Shown piece by piece: positions 42,793 through 52,865 of a stretch of 64,000 nt of DNA. The stretch spans positions 1,178,001 to 1,242,000 of the forward strand of contig JAPEIS010000012.1 in assembly GCA_029531795.1 (NCBI GenBank). The letters are read 5' to 3'. The first letter of the stretch is position 1, and each line of letters opens with the position of its first letter. Under the pieces are notes generated by a model. The model ran no database searches. It saw nothing but the letters and a program-made list of their open reading frames with translations, and was not told the origin of the DNA. Position numbers and translations under genes: made by a program. Origin of the DNA: Sclerotinia nivalis (lineage: Eukaryota > Ascomycota > Leotiomycetes > Helotiales > Sclerotiniaceae).

Positions 42793-45183
42793 CTAATCCT
42801 CACCATCCGAATCAGCAAACATATCTACTGCTCTTGGCCTTGCTCTTCTTGGAGGTGCAGACTCATCTACTTTCATCGCCGGTGTCGGTGCCGTTTCCGC
42901 AGCTGGAGGAGTTTCATAAGAATCCTCCTCATTTTCTTGTACTTGCATGGGTTCTCCATCCAAATCACCATCATCACTATCCACCATTGGTTCTCCATCT
43001 ACATCTTCATCTTCCATTGGCACACCATCTACATCACCATCTTCCACCATCGGTTCACCATCCAAATTTCCATCATCATTATGTTCCTCTTGACTTTTCT
43101 CCTTCGGAGCCACCTCCACAGCCTTCCATTTACTCTTCTCTTTATTTTTCTCCTCTTGAGCTTTTAGCTCTTGTTCCTTCAGTTCCTCTGCCGATAAAGG
43201 TGGTTCTCTGAATACTCTTCCAAATTCATCTTGGCTTCCCTGCGGAAACACACACCAACCCTCCCACAAACCCAACACATTCCCCACACTTCTCTTCCAC
43301 TTCTCAGCTCGCAATCTACCCCATTTCATCTTCCGTTCCATTCTCCCCAGCCCCTCAAACGTCTTTTTCTTCCGCAATTCCTGTTCGAATAATTGTCGAT
43401 AGCGCCATGCATGTCTGACACCACTCGTAGAACTACTTGACAGAATATCAGATACAATATATAGTCCTATTAGCGATGCAGAACTAGTATCTTCTTCCTC
43501 GGCATTCTCTTCGTTATCATCACCGCTGTTATCTCTCTCCTTTTCTTTTTTGCGATCCGGGTTTGCAGACGTGTAAGCGAAGGGTCTTTCGACATTAGAC
43601 ACGATTGCTGAGACAGCTTCGTCGGCTCCTCGTCCTGCATGTGAGATTGCAAATGCGGTGACTCGCGCTACATCTCCTTTTCTTAGTTTGCCTGTGCTAG
43701 TAGGCAAACGGGCTAGGAGATGTGTGAGTTTAGCCTTTTCCAGGGGGTTTAGATATGCTTTTCCGTCTTCATTCAATGTATTGGGGTCAATCGGAGGACG
43801 TCTAGCACCTTCGTCGCCAGAGTCGTCTTCATCTGAGGAGTTATATTCAGATTCCGAAACAAACTCTTCGAGACGTGTAGTATATTCGTATGCCAAAGGT
43901 TGATCCGGTTGTTTCCATGCCGAAGAGCCTTCAAACAATGGAAGATACTTTCCTTGCCCTCTTTTAGATTGTGAACCTGTCAATACTTCCCACAATCTCC
44001 ATCGATACCAAACACCACCTGTACTCCTCGAATCCCATAACCATGCCCATTTCTCTTCTCGCTGAACGGAAGCGCGTGACATCAGAAGTGCTTCGAATTC
44101 TGGTCCATGTGTGAGAAGCGATTCGATTGTTTTGTGGATGAGTTTCAATTCTTTGATATCCTGTGGTGGCTGAACGGGAACAAAAAGGGTGGAACGGCTT
44201 AGTTGAGGTATATTGTTATAAGAGGTAGGAGGTGCAAATCCCCCTCTGTGAGGCGGCGGACCTCCGCGAGCTGCTGGCGGGTTGACTGGTTTCGCGCCGA
44301 AAGGTTGTGAGGCCGTCGCACTACCTATACTTGCAACCTGTGTAGAATTTGAAATAGCCGCCGATGACAAATGTCTATGCAAATTCAAATAATATCCAAA
44401 GCCCAAGTACTTGTTTTGTAAAGAATTAACAGTCGTATCAATGTCGTTCGCGGGGGTATCTTTGGCCAATGTGACAATCGCTGACATGGATTTCCTTTCC
44501 GTAAATGAAGTCGGTCCGGAAGGTGGTATGATTCTGACGGCGTCGACAGTCAAGTTGGTAGGAAGCAAGGCTTTGATGACAGCGGGCGAAGTTCCTGGAG
44601 GTAAAGAGGCCAAGCGCAAGGTTGGTTTAGCCACAGCTCTCTCTTCATCTCTGCTGGCTCCCATATTCTCCTCATCGTGATCGAACGTCTTGAGAGTTTT
44701 GGCTGCTGGTCCATCATGACTATAATCGTCAAACGCAAGTGGACCTCTATCATCTCTGCGTGAGTTTTGTGCAAAACCTTCAAATGTTCTTTTCTTTGGC
44801 AAAGTATTACTGCCCATGTTTCCCGGTAAAGGTCCTAAGCTCCCCGGTCCGCTACCCATCCCTAATCCTCCTCGTGGCGCAAACCCTCCTCTACTTTCAC
44901 CAAACGCTCCTCTTCCCATTCCACTACCCAAGCCTCCTCTTCCAAAATATCTATTTCCTCCCATGCCACCTATTCCACCCATTCCACCAACCCCAGCTGC
45001 AGGCTCATCATCTTCATCATCAAAACTCTTCACAAAATCCTCATATACAGCCTTCGTTTCTGCCTCCTCCCTCAATCTCTTAGCTTCCGCATCTGCTTTC
45101 TGCCTCTCAAATAATGATTTCTTGGTAGGAGCTTGTAGCTTATTCGAAACATCTGGGAACTCAATGATCTTTTTAGAACTCAT
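42793..45183 (-). CDS. SR140/U2SURP-like pre-mRNA splicing factor
   Basis: A single exon of 796 codons. Residues 1-60 have the typical start (Lys-Ser-Leu-Phe-Glu, Val-Tyr-Glu-Asp-Phe-Val-Lys-Ser-Phe). A Gly/Met/Arg-rich stretch (60-125) follows. An RRM-like part lies at about 185-275 (Leu-Arg-Leu-Ala-Ser-Leu-Pro-Pro-Gly, Leu-Gly-Phe-Gly-Tyr-Tyr-Leu). A SURP-like module lies at about 330-405 (Ile-His-Lys-Thr-Ile-Glu, His-Gly-Pro-Glu-Phe-Glu-Ala-Leu-Leu). A CID-type helical domain lies at about 475-645, interrupted by an acidic loop (545-565). The end is charged, with a repeated Asp-Val-Asp-Gly-Glu-Pro-Met unit at about 700-745. Human U2SURP has the same RRM-SURP-CID order and is part of the U2 snRNP in the nucleus. 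The RS-rich tail of the human protein is absent. Confidence 0.88.
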   Translation of the reverse strand: MSSKKIIEFPDVSNKLQAPTKKSLFERQKADAEAKRLREEAETKAVYEDFVKSFDDEDDEPAAGVGGMGGIGGMGGNRYFGRGGLGSGMGRGAFGESRGGFAPRGGLGMGSGPGSLGPLPGNMGSNTLPKKRTFEGFAQNSRRDDRGPLAFDDYSHDGPAAKTLKTFDHDEENMGASRDEERAVAKPTLRLASLPPGTSPAVIKALLPTNLTVDAVRIIPPSGPTSFTERKSMSAIVTLAKDTPANDIDTTVNSLQNKYLGFGYYLNLHRHLSSAAISNSTQVASIGSATASQPFGAKPVNPPAARGGPPPHRGGFAPPTSYNNIPQLSRSTLFVPVQPPQDIKELKLIHKTIESLLTHGPEFEALLMSRASVQREEKWAWLWDSRSTGGVWYRWRLWEVLTGSQSKRGQGKYLPLFEGSSAWKQPDQPLAYEYTTRLEEFVSESEYNSSDEDDSGDEGARRPPIDPNTLNEDGKAYLNPLEKAKLTHLLARLPTSTGKLRKGDVARVTAFAISHAGRGADEAVSAIVSNVERPFAYTSANPDRKKEKERDNSGDDNEENAEEEDTSSASLIGLYIVSDILSSSSTSGVRHAWRYRQLFEQELRKKKTFEGLGRMERKMKWGRLRAEKWKRSVGNVLGLWEGWCVFPQGSQDEFGRVFREPPLSAEELKEQELKAQEEKNKEKSKWKAVEVAPKEKSQEEHNDDGNLDGEPMVEDGDVDGVPMEDEDVDGEPMVDSDDGDLDGEPMQVQENEEDSYETPPAAETAPTPAMKVDESAPPRRARPRAVDMFADSDGED

Positions 45184-45862
45184 TTTGCGACACCACTTTC
45201 CAATTCCATATGCGACTGTGTTGACGGGTCTCGGAAACGAGATTATAGGGAATCTGCCAAATAATGTTATTGTAAAGGCGCGAGAAGTTGTTGCGACAAG
45301 GCTGCTTAATCGGATAAAGCTTGAGAGAACCTATGCGCCTTTCGCTCAGGCTTACTAAAGGTCAGCTTGTCTTAATTGCCGATAATTATTGGTCTGAGCT
45401 GCTACATCACTTGCATCACAATAATTCTGAGCAACTAAACAAGAACATTCTACATACAACGAAATTACACTAATCTTCAGGTAGACTCATTCTCTCGCTC
45501 TGAATATGAATCATCTTTGCAGAACCGAAGTACGGATCTCAATCACATATTCAAACATCAAATGGGTGTTGGGTAGCGCTATTTTCCAGTTCCTCTTTGT
45601 CATATTTCTTACGATTTGGTATAGTTGCCAAATTCCTTCAAGGTTCCGGTATCAATCATCATGCCCCCACTATAAATGATTCACTATGGGAGCAGTTGCA
45701 GTCATTTCGTTTTTCTTTCCTTCTCGTCGTCTACTTGTCAACTTTCTCATATATCTTGATATGCTCCGCAGAGCTTGAGTAACTCGTTTCTTATCATCCT
45801 ACCCTCATCCCACATCCTCCAAGTATACCCTCTATAAAGCTCCTCCTACCCCACTCTTGATA
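45184..45862. other. Divergent spacer between the SR140-like gene and an oxidase gene
   Basis: 680 bp with both promoters. The plus frame at 44816-45358 is mostly a shadow of the SR140-like gene. No other feature is seen. Confidence 0.5.
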
Positions 45863-47203
45863 ATGACTGCTTATACCCCTCCTTCATCAATTCTCATAAT
45901 CGGCACAGGTGTGTTTTCCCTCAGCACCGCCCTCACACTTTTAAAACGACCCGCCTACAAAAACACAACCATAACCCTCCTCGACCGCTCCCCTTTTCCT
46001 GCCCCGGATGCCTCCTCCGTGGACTCCTCGCGTATCATTCGCGCCGACTACTCCGATTCCCTCTATGCCGAACTTGCAGATTCAGCTCAGAAACAATGGC
46101 GTCAAACTGGCGATGATGAACTTGGCGGGCAGGGCCGATACTCCGAAAGCGGTTTATGTTTAACCTGTGACACCTCATATGAAAATAGCGGACAAGGATA
46201 TGTACGAGCAAGTTTTTCAAATGTCCAAAAATTAATGAAGCGAGCTGGAGATACAGACGGAGTCCTAGAATTGCCCTCCGCAGATACTATACAGGAACTT
46301 TTTAAAGCAGGACCAGGAAGTGGAGAATGGGGATATATCAATCGACGATCAGGATGGGCTGATGCGGAAGCTTCCTTGGTCTGGCTACGAAAAGAGGTTG
46401 AAAAGATCGCCGATGACCGCGTCCAATTCATCGTCTCGGAAGTCACATCACTCATCTTCTCACCCGATCAAAGCACTATACTCGGAGCTAACACCGCATC
46501 TGGCACCCAATACTTCGCCGACCTCACAATTCTTGCAGCCGGAGCGTGGAATGCCAAATTTCTTGATCTCCGTTCTCAAGTGCACTCTAGCGGACAATGC
46601 TTGCTTTACATCGACATCACAGACGAAGAACAAGAAAAATACAAAAATATTCCTGTCCTCCTTAACATGAGCACCGGCTACTTCATCCTACCACCACGAA
46701 ACAACATATTAAAAATCGCACGCCACGCCCACGGATACTCAAACCCAACCGTGATCCCCCATCCCCACCCCTCCTCCTCTAACGAGACCATCAGCGTCTC
46801 CCTCCCCCGCACAATCTACGACAGCCCCAACAACAGCGTCCCCATCCCCTTCCAAACCTCAGCCGCCACCGCCTTACACACCTTACTCCCCGATCTCCCG
46901 CCCCGCCCCTTCTCACACACGCGAATCTGCTGGTACACCGACACACCCTCTGGCGAATTCCTCATCACCTACTGCGACAAGCCTCAATCTAGCGGCGGCC
47001 TCGGTCTCAAAGGTATATTTTTAGCAACGGGTGGTAGCGGACATGGATTTAAATTTCTTCCTGTGCTGGGGGAGAAAATTGTAGACGTGATGGAGGGGAA
47101 AGATGAGGTTTGGGAGGGGAAGTGGGGGTGGAAGGTTACGCGGGACTGGGATGGCATGACGGATGATGGGAGTCGGGCGGGGCCTAGAGGGGAGAAGCTT
47201 TAG
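45863..47203 (+). CDS. FAD amine oxidase (amadoriase / saccharopine-oxidase type)
   Basis: An intronless frame of 446 residues from ATG 45863. The FAD-binding Rossmann motif is Ile-Leu-Ile-Ile-Gly-Thr-Gly-Val-Phe-Ser-Leu-Ser-Thr at residues 10-22; the last position of Gly-X-Gly-X-X-Gly is Ser, a variant worth noting. Next come Asp-Ser-Ser-Arg-Ile-Ile-Arg-Ala-Asp-Tyr and Ala-Gly-Ala-Trp. Near the end is Arg-Ile-Cys-Trp-Tyr-Thr-Asp-Thr-Pro, whose Cys is the covalent FAD attachment site in this family, then Gly-Gly-Ser-Gly-His-Gly-Phe-Lys-Phe-Leu-Pro. Fungal relatives oxidise fructosyl amino acids, saccharopine or sarcosine. I cannot decide the substrate. It has no signal peptide, and the last residues (Gly-Glu-Lys-Leu) are not a clear peroxisomal signal. 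Confidence 0.92.
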   Translation: MTAYTPPSSILIIGTGVFSLSTALTLLKRPAYKNTTITLLDRSPFPAPDASSVDSSRIIRADYSDSLYAELADSAQKQWRQTGDDELGGQGRYSESGLCLTCDTSYENSGQGYVRASFSNVQKLMKRAGDTDGVLELPSADTIQELFKAGPGSGEWGYINRRSGWADAEASLVWLRKEVEKIADDRVQFIVSEVTSLIFSPDQSTILGANTASGTQYFADLTILAAGAWNAKFLDLRSQVHSSGQCLLYIDITDEEQEKYKNIPVLLNMSTGYFILPPRNNILKIARHAHGYSNPTVIPHPHPSSSNETISVSLPRTIYDSPNNSVPIPFQTSAATALHTLLPDLPPRPFSHTRICWYTDTPSGEFLITYCDKPQSSGGLGLKGIFLATGGSGHGFKFLPVLGEKIVDVMEGKDEVWEGKWGWKVTRDWDGMTDDGSRAGPRGEKL

Positions 47204-47956
47204 GGTTGTAGGTTGATGGATGTACGGGGAATTTTTTGTAAATATACGTTGTGTTTTGGGTTGAAAAATTGTTGGAATTGAGATGCTATATGGTGTATAT
47301 CACTTCCAGCATAGAATCGGTAGATGGGGGAATAATTAGAGAAGAGTCAGATGAAGAAGAGCTAGATGGAGAAGAGTTAGATGGAGAAGGGTTAGATGGA
47401 AACTGCGTATATATAGATGCTAGAAAGAATGTCACGAATGTTGTGGTTTATAAGATATAGACGTTGAAGTAAACTGTGAATGAACGAAATCACTTCTGAC
47501 ATGAGCACCAACGTAGAAGCAACTTTTTATAGACACTGGCTCCCCACCCAAAAAGAAATTGAACCCTCTCTTGCTTGGCTTCATTTAGGTCACATCACGT
47601 AAAAAGCTGCACTTGGACATTGCACGATGTACATAGACTAATGTTTGTCATTTATTATTTTTTGTAAAATGTACCAACTAAGGCCATTTTGAATACTTGC
47701 TCTATCGGAAAGGGGAAGAAGCAATTAATGACGGCATCGTAGGACCTGCGCACCAATGCCATCCGTCGAAGGTGATGAATGTTCCGCAGTCTATGAGGAC
47801 TAGTAACGCGTAAACATGCTGAAAAGCACAAATGTATGAGTCCCTTCTCTGACTCTTTTCCCCCCCCTTTGATACGCCTACCATGCATGTGAATATTCGT
47901 AAGATCGTAAAATAATGTTGTACAATGTATGAGAATGGTGGTACATCTGAACTGAA
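47204..47956. other. Convergent spacer with a 15-bp repeat
   Basis: 3' flanks of the oxidase gene and the TBP gene. A 15-bp unit (GAAGAGTTAGATGGA) occurs three times at 47356-47400. The frame 47251-47460 over it is only repeat-derived and is not called. Confidence 0.5.
47356..47400. repeat. 15-bp tandem repeat
   Basis: Three adjacent copies of a unit close to GAAGAGTTAGATGGA, in the 3' flank of the oxidase gene. Confidence 0.8.
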
Positions 47957-48874
47957 TCAGACCTTTTTGAAATCTTGAGTCGATGTTAGCGGTTGCGATA
48001 CAATGTGTGAAATGTATATAATTACCTTGAAGCACAGGGTAGATCATCTCGAAAGCTTGATAAATTTCCTCACGAACTTTAGCTCCAGTCAAGACGATCT
48101 TACCACTGACGAAGATCAAAAGAACAATCTTAGGCTTCATCATTCTGTAAATGAGACCAGGGAACAATTCAGGCTCGTAAGAACTGAAATTCATATGGCG
48201 CGAAGCAAGTCCTTCCAAGCGAATGGGGAACTTGATATCGCAAGAACCGACAATGTTCTGGATCTTGAAATCGGTAAACTTTGCGTTAAACCCAAGCTTC
48301 TGAATGATGCGAGCATATTTGCGGGACGCCAACTTCGAATCGTCTTCGGACTTTGCACCAGTAACAACCATCTTTCCGGATGCAAAGATCAGAGCTGTAG
48401 TCTTGGGATCGCGAATACGCATAATAACCGCAGCGAAACGCTGGGTATGTTAGCAAAACGAAAGTTACATAGCAAGCCTAGAATCAGTAGTCACCTTTGG
48501 ATTGTACTCCGCGTTTCTTGCATGTAGTGCGATGGTCTTCAAATCAAGACGGCAGTCTAAGTTGACTGTGGCAACGATATTTCTTTACATGCAAGATAAG
48601 CCACATGGAAAATATAGAGGCACAAGGGTTATACATACTGTAGCGTGGGAACGATTCCACTGACACCTTGAGTGGCAGCGGGAGTGGTAGCAGGAGTGGC
48701 AGGTGGTGAGGTTGTAACGGGAGCCGCAGGTATAGTCTGCTGCTTGCCAGCCACAGCCTCGTTAGTAGAGGGTGGGGTGATATCGACAGCGCCGCCAGGG
48801 AAGGAAAGTGAGCCAGGAGCGACGAACTGTTTAGCCTCGACGGCGCTGGATGGATGTGTCTGGATGGAGTCCAT
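47957..48874 (-). CDS. tbp: TATA-binding protein (TBP)
   Basis: Four exons (48639-48874, 48495-48582, 48026-48440, 47957-47973), introns 56, 54 and 52 nt, give 251 residues. The N-terminal 80 residues are Pro/Ala/Thr-rich and variable. The conserved saddle begins [11 protein letters not shown]. The two stirrup repeats show Arg-Asn-Ala-Glu-Tyr-Asn-Pro-Lys with [11 protein letters not shown], and Tyr-Glu-Pro-Glu-Leu-Phe-Pro-Gly-Leu with [11 protein letters not shown]. The last exon is only 17 nt and supplies Asp-Phe-Lys-Lys-Val and the TGA stop, restoring the expected TBP end. Without that splice the frame runs on into unrelated sequence. TBP nucleates transcription by all three nuclear RNA polymerases. 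Confidence 0.97.
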
Positions 48875-50492
48875 GTTGACGTTGATGTTATTTATTAGAA
48901 GAATTGTTTGTGGATCGAGAGCAGATCTATTTGTATGTAGATGTTAGATCGCAATCGGAAAGCGATAAGAGTGAATGTTCTATTCAAGAGTCGGAAGGAC
49001 CGAGAGTGAATAGAATACAACAGACGTTCGAGACAGCGTTCTTTATTTGAAAAGCGTAACCCGAAAGTACCGTCGATGAGGTAGGACAGTAAAAGGGATT
49101 GGGGATGGGAAGATGTGGCTATAAGAGTTTGTTTATAACCGCCGAGGTAAATAAAAGCCGTACCGTTTGTGGGAGATAAACAAGTCAATGTCTCCCCTAC
49201 AGTTTCTGCTCGACGATGATGTCCTTGACTGACTTGAAGATCTTGATATTGATCGAAGGTCGAAGCCCTAACCAATCACTCACTGATATATTGTTATCAG
49301 GATGTGGAGGAGAAGCTCTTGTTTAGAAGATTCTCTTGTTGAACTTCTTGTGGCAAGGCTCTATGCGACAAGACCAACGGGGGTAAGATATGTCGCGACG
49401 TGAATGACGACGATAAATCGAAGTCGCAAAGGACGAGATTCTTTATTAAAGGAATGTATGATACTTCGCACAATCAAGCGCGATGTATTTTCGTGGGTTT
49501 GGAGGAGGGGTATGATTAGAATATGGAGTGTATTCTAGTGTTGTGGTGGGTTGGATGGGGTTGGATGGGTTATGGTTGTAGTTGAAATCGTAAAATAAAA
49601 TAGATTACGTACAACCAAAATCTAAAGGCGGCCAGAGGGGGTTCAGGTTTTTACATTGAAAGCGCAGCGGTCCTTATATATAAAGCGTACTACTTTGGTG
49701 TCTATGAAGAACCGTACATGACCCATAATTAAAATCCTTTATTTTGAGTCCGGCGCGAGAAAGTGCGACGTTATCGACCAATTAAAATTCTGCTTACAAC
49801 GATCTACCCTACTTGACATCTCTTGAAACCAACTTGCACCAAAAATCTTTTACCTGGTAAATAAAAATAAGGAGTCAAATCAATAATGCTGTAGTGACGC
49901 GTCCTCCCAACAGAACTCTGACACTGCAAAGTTCTTCTTTCGATATATATCCCGTTTCCTCATCGTGCTTCGTTCTCTTGTGCCCTCATAGTTCCATCAC
50001 CATGATCCAGATCCTTCTGTTGATTTCATCGTGTATCTCTTTGTCGAATTTGATGAAGCAACTGTAGTGGGTAGTGGGTAGCGGGCAGTGGGTGGCACAG
50101 CTATCATGACCATAAATTAGTGAGGAGGAAGGCGAAAGAAGGAGGAAAGAATAGAAAGAAGAAAGGTGAGAATGAATTGATGACAAGTACAAGAAGGTAT
50201 CACTACGGAAGCCGAATTTATTAAAACCTTGGAAGAGGCAACAAATCGGTTAACCGCCACCAATCACCAATAAGAAAACTTCATTCATCATTCCATCATT
50301 TCGGTAGCGCTACGCTGATTTGCAAATAGCGAATTCACCCTTGGCACTTGCCATCTTTGGGCTCTCTTTGACCTTTGTCAATAAATTGGAACCCCATCCG
50401 ATTATCGCTCCATAGTTCCCAAATAAAGAAGATGATCATAATCTGGATCTGGCCTTTTGTTCCCTCTCTTTATCTTTGAAAATCGTCATTTC

Positions 50493-50538
50493 CATTTTCA
50501 TTTTCATTTTCATTTTCATTTTCATTTTCATTTTCATT
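50493..50538. repeat. Hexanucleotide microsatellite (CATTTT)n
   Basis: About seven tandem copies of CATTTT in the gene-poor region upstream of TBP. Confidence 0.9.
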
Positions 50539-51060
50539 ATCCCATTATCCTATCTAGCCTCCTTTGGTAGTTACTTTAAATTGATTTATTGATTATTTCC
50601 GTCCCACAGTTACCTAGGTATTTACTGAGCCTCACGACGACATGAGAATGTGACATCTTTATTTATTACATGTATAAGAATGTGTATCGTTAACTTTTCC
50701 TATATTATTGTATTGAGAAGGCTGAGATATTAATTATCCCTTAATCGATGCATAATTCATATGCATTGGCGCGGATAATTTGGGGATATGTTTAGTATGA
50801 GTCATAGTTAAGTGTTATGTTGTACTGCAGCAATAAAGGAGGCGCATGCTTTTTTTGATGAAAGCGACGTATCACAACCCAGCCTCGTTTGTACAGCATA
50901 CTATTCCCAAAATATTCGAAATATCCTAAGAAACGCCACAATCACATTCACATTTTCATCCCTTTGTTTGGAATGGAAGGGTTGGAAGCATACATCAAAA
51001 ACTTCATTGTAACACAAACGCTATTGTTCCATCCCGAGGCTGTACTGTACCTCGGATTCA

Positions 51061-51094
51061 GATACGATACGATACGATACGATACGATATGATA
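51061..51094. repeat. Pentanucleotide microsatellite (GATAC)n
   Basis: Five copies of GATAC followed by two GATAT variants. Confidence 0.9.
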
Positions 51095-52070
51095 TCACAA
51101 ATCATGAATCATGAATCAAATGAAAAATCCCCAACCGAGGAAATAAATTGGGTGTCCGTACTCTAACTTCCATAAACCAGCGAGCTAATTTTAAATTTTT
51201 CAACCCAGCTCACCTGCAAACTCAAGCTTTTCTCTAAATTCTCACCCACACCCCCTTCCCCCCCCATCTTACGCCAAGAAAAAGCATCAAACAATGACAG
51301 GCATTTTTCCTTTCCTTATCAACATCATTTTTATTTCATGCACGCACGATAGATTAAAAAGCTCTCGATTTTACTCCGTAAAGATTTAAAGTTGTCCCCC
51401 ACGATTTCAATAAGTTTTGAGTTTTATCTTTTAACTTTTTAAGTTTTGACAACCTTTTTTTTTCTTGTTGGGAAGTTAGGGGATTGGTCATGGTCATATG
51501 TTTATTTTGACACGTTTGGTTCTTGTGATGATAGGATGAGTTTTGGAGTTTCGAAATAACAAGGGGGAGGTATCAGAATACTGGGAATCGCGTCGGAAGG
51601 TGATGAGTATTATCATTCAATCATAGTGCCAACTGTATGCAAAAAGCATGTTCATACCTAATCATCGTCAATGAAGAACGGTCTACTCTCATTGAAGAAC
51701 ATCGCTCAAACAATCAAATTTTATATATATTTGCTTCAAGACGCGTTTCGATTTGTTTATTCGGCAAGTTGGATCACAATGATTGATTTTCAATTAAGGT
51801 TAATTGAGCAATTATATTGACGACGTTACAAAGGTTGCAGAATGAAGGGTCTTTCATGAATCAGTTACAGCTTACCATCACTATAAACACTTCTCCATTT
51901 TATTTTATTTTCAACCACTACGTGTCTCTCCTCCCATCAGTATCTGCAAGATTCCGAGCTACACACAAAAATGACATTCATTCATTCTATGCACCTCCAT
52001 CGAACACCCTTCGAACACCTTTCGAACAAAATTTCGAAGAAACCAATACTGCTGAAGAGCCCAATCATGA

Positions 52071-52104
52071 AAATAAATAAATAAATAAATAAATAAATAA
52101 AAAA
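52071..52104. repeat. Tetranucleotide microsatellite (AAAT)n
   Basis: An uninterrupted run of AAAT/AATA units of about 34 bp. Confidence 0.9.
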
Positions 52105-52494
52105 TTGACCGAGTAGCAAAACATCCTTGAACAGTTGACGTGTCACCACCACACCTTTTGGCTCTTTACCGAGTGTGGATTGCACTACAGTAAATAATGC
52201 ATGGTGAGCTGAAGGAAGCTCAGATCTTTTCTTTCTTTACAGAATAGAATCTGGACTCGGTTTTTTACTTTTTTGTCCGGTTTGGATTGATATAAAAAAA
52301 AACGTGAAACATAAAAATATTAATACAAACGTTTTATATTTCGGTAAATACAATATCTGACTCGGAGATTTAATATGTCTTGAGCGAATTTTCTCAGTTC
52401 TTTCGTTATGTTTATCTTTTTGGTTGATGGCGGGACAACGCACCGTATCGCAATCTTCAAGGCTGAGATTGGATTGGTGTCTTGGTGGTCATTT

Positions 52495-52865
52495 GATCTG
52501 AGTTTTGGATATTGAGATTGCTTTGAATGAAAAAATTGGCTTTGGGTGTTGAGATGGCTTTGGATGATTGGATAATGGGATAGTTTCGAATTATGGAAGA
52601 GCCGCAGGTATTGAGATGGTTCGGGATGTTGAAATTGGTTTAAAATATTGAGATGGCCTTAAATATCAAGGTAGCCTCAGATATTGAGGTGGTCTTGGGT
52701 TATGGATATTGAAATGGTGACGGACATGGAATTGATTTCAGATATCACCCATGGCCTCAAACAATAAGATAGCCTTACGGGTAGCCTCGGACATTGAAAA
52801 GATTTCAAATATTGAGATAGCCTTAAATAATGAAATGATCTCAGACATTGAAATAGTTTGTTTCG
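52495..52865. repeat. Degenerate 18-19-bp tandem array F
   Basis: About 18 imperfect copies of a unit close to TTAAATATTGAGATGGCC, repeated every 17-19 bp for about 370 bp. The period and the alternating TT-rich and ATATTGA parts recall the interior of the MITE-like family (for example 20831-20884), but the end motif is absent. Confidence 0.65.

Larger units (their letters stand above)
48875..52494. other. Gene-poor spacer, left part
   Basis: Upstream region of TBP followed by about 3 kb of A+T-rich DNA. Open frames are short and have no features. Simple repeats listed separately lie at 50493-50538, 51061-51094 and 52071-52104. A TACTCCGTA palindrome lies near 51375. Confidence 0.5.

Noticed and set aside
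47251..47460. 69-codon frame with repeated Glu-Glu-Leu-Asp-Gly
   Set aside because: It is only the translation of a 15-bp tandem repeat in a 3' flank.
47655..47956. Longer C-terminus of TBP by reading through the last intron
   Set aside because: TBP ends at a conserved position. Splicing to the 17-nt exon restores Phe-Lys-Lys-Val, whereas read-through gives an unrelated tail.
50493..51094. Possible CRISPR-like spaced repeats
   Set aside because: The repeats are direct microsatellites without unique spacers, and the genome is eukaryotic.
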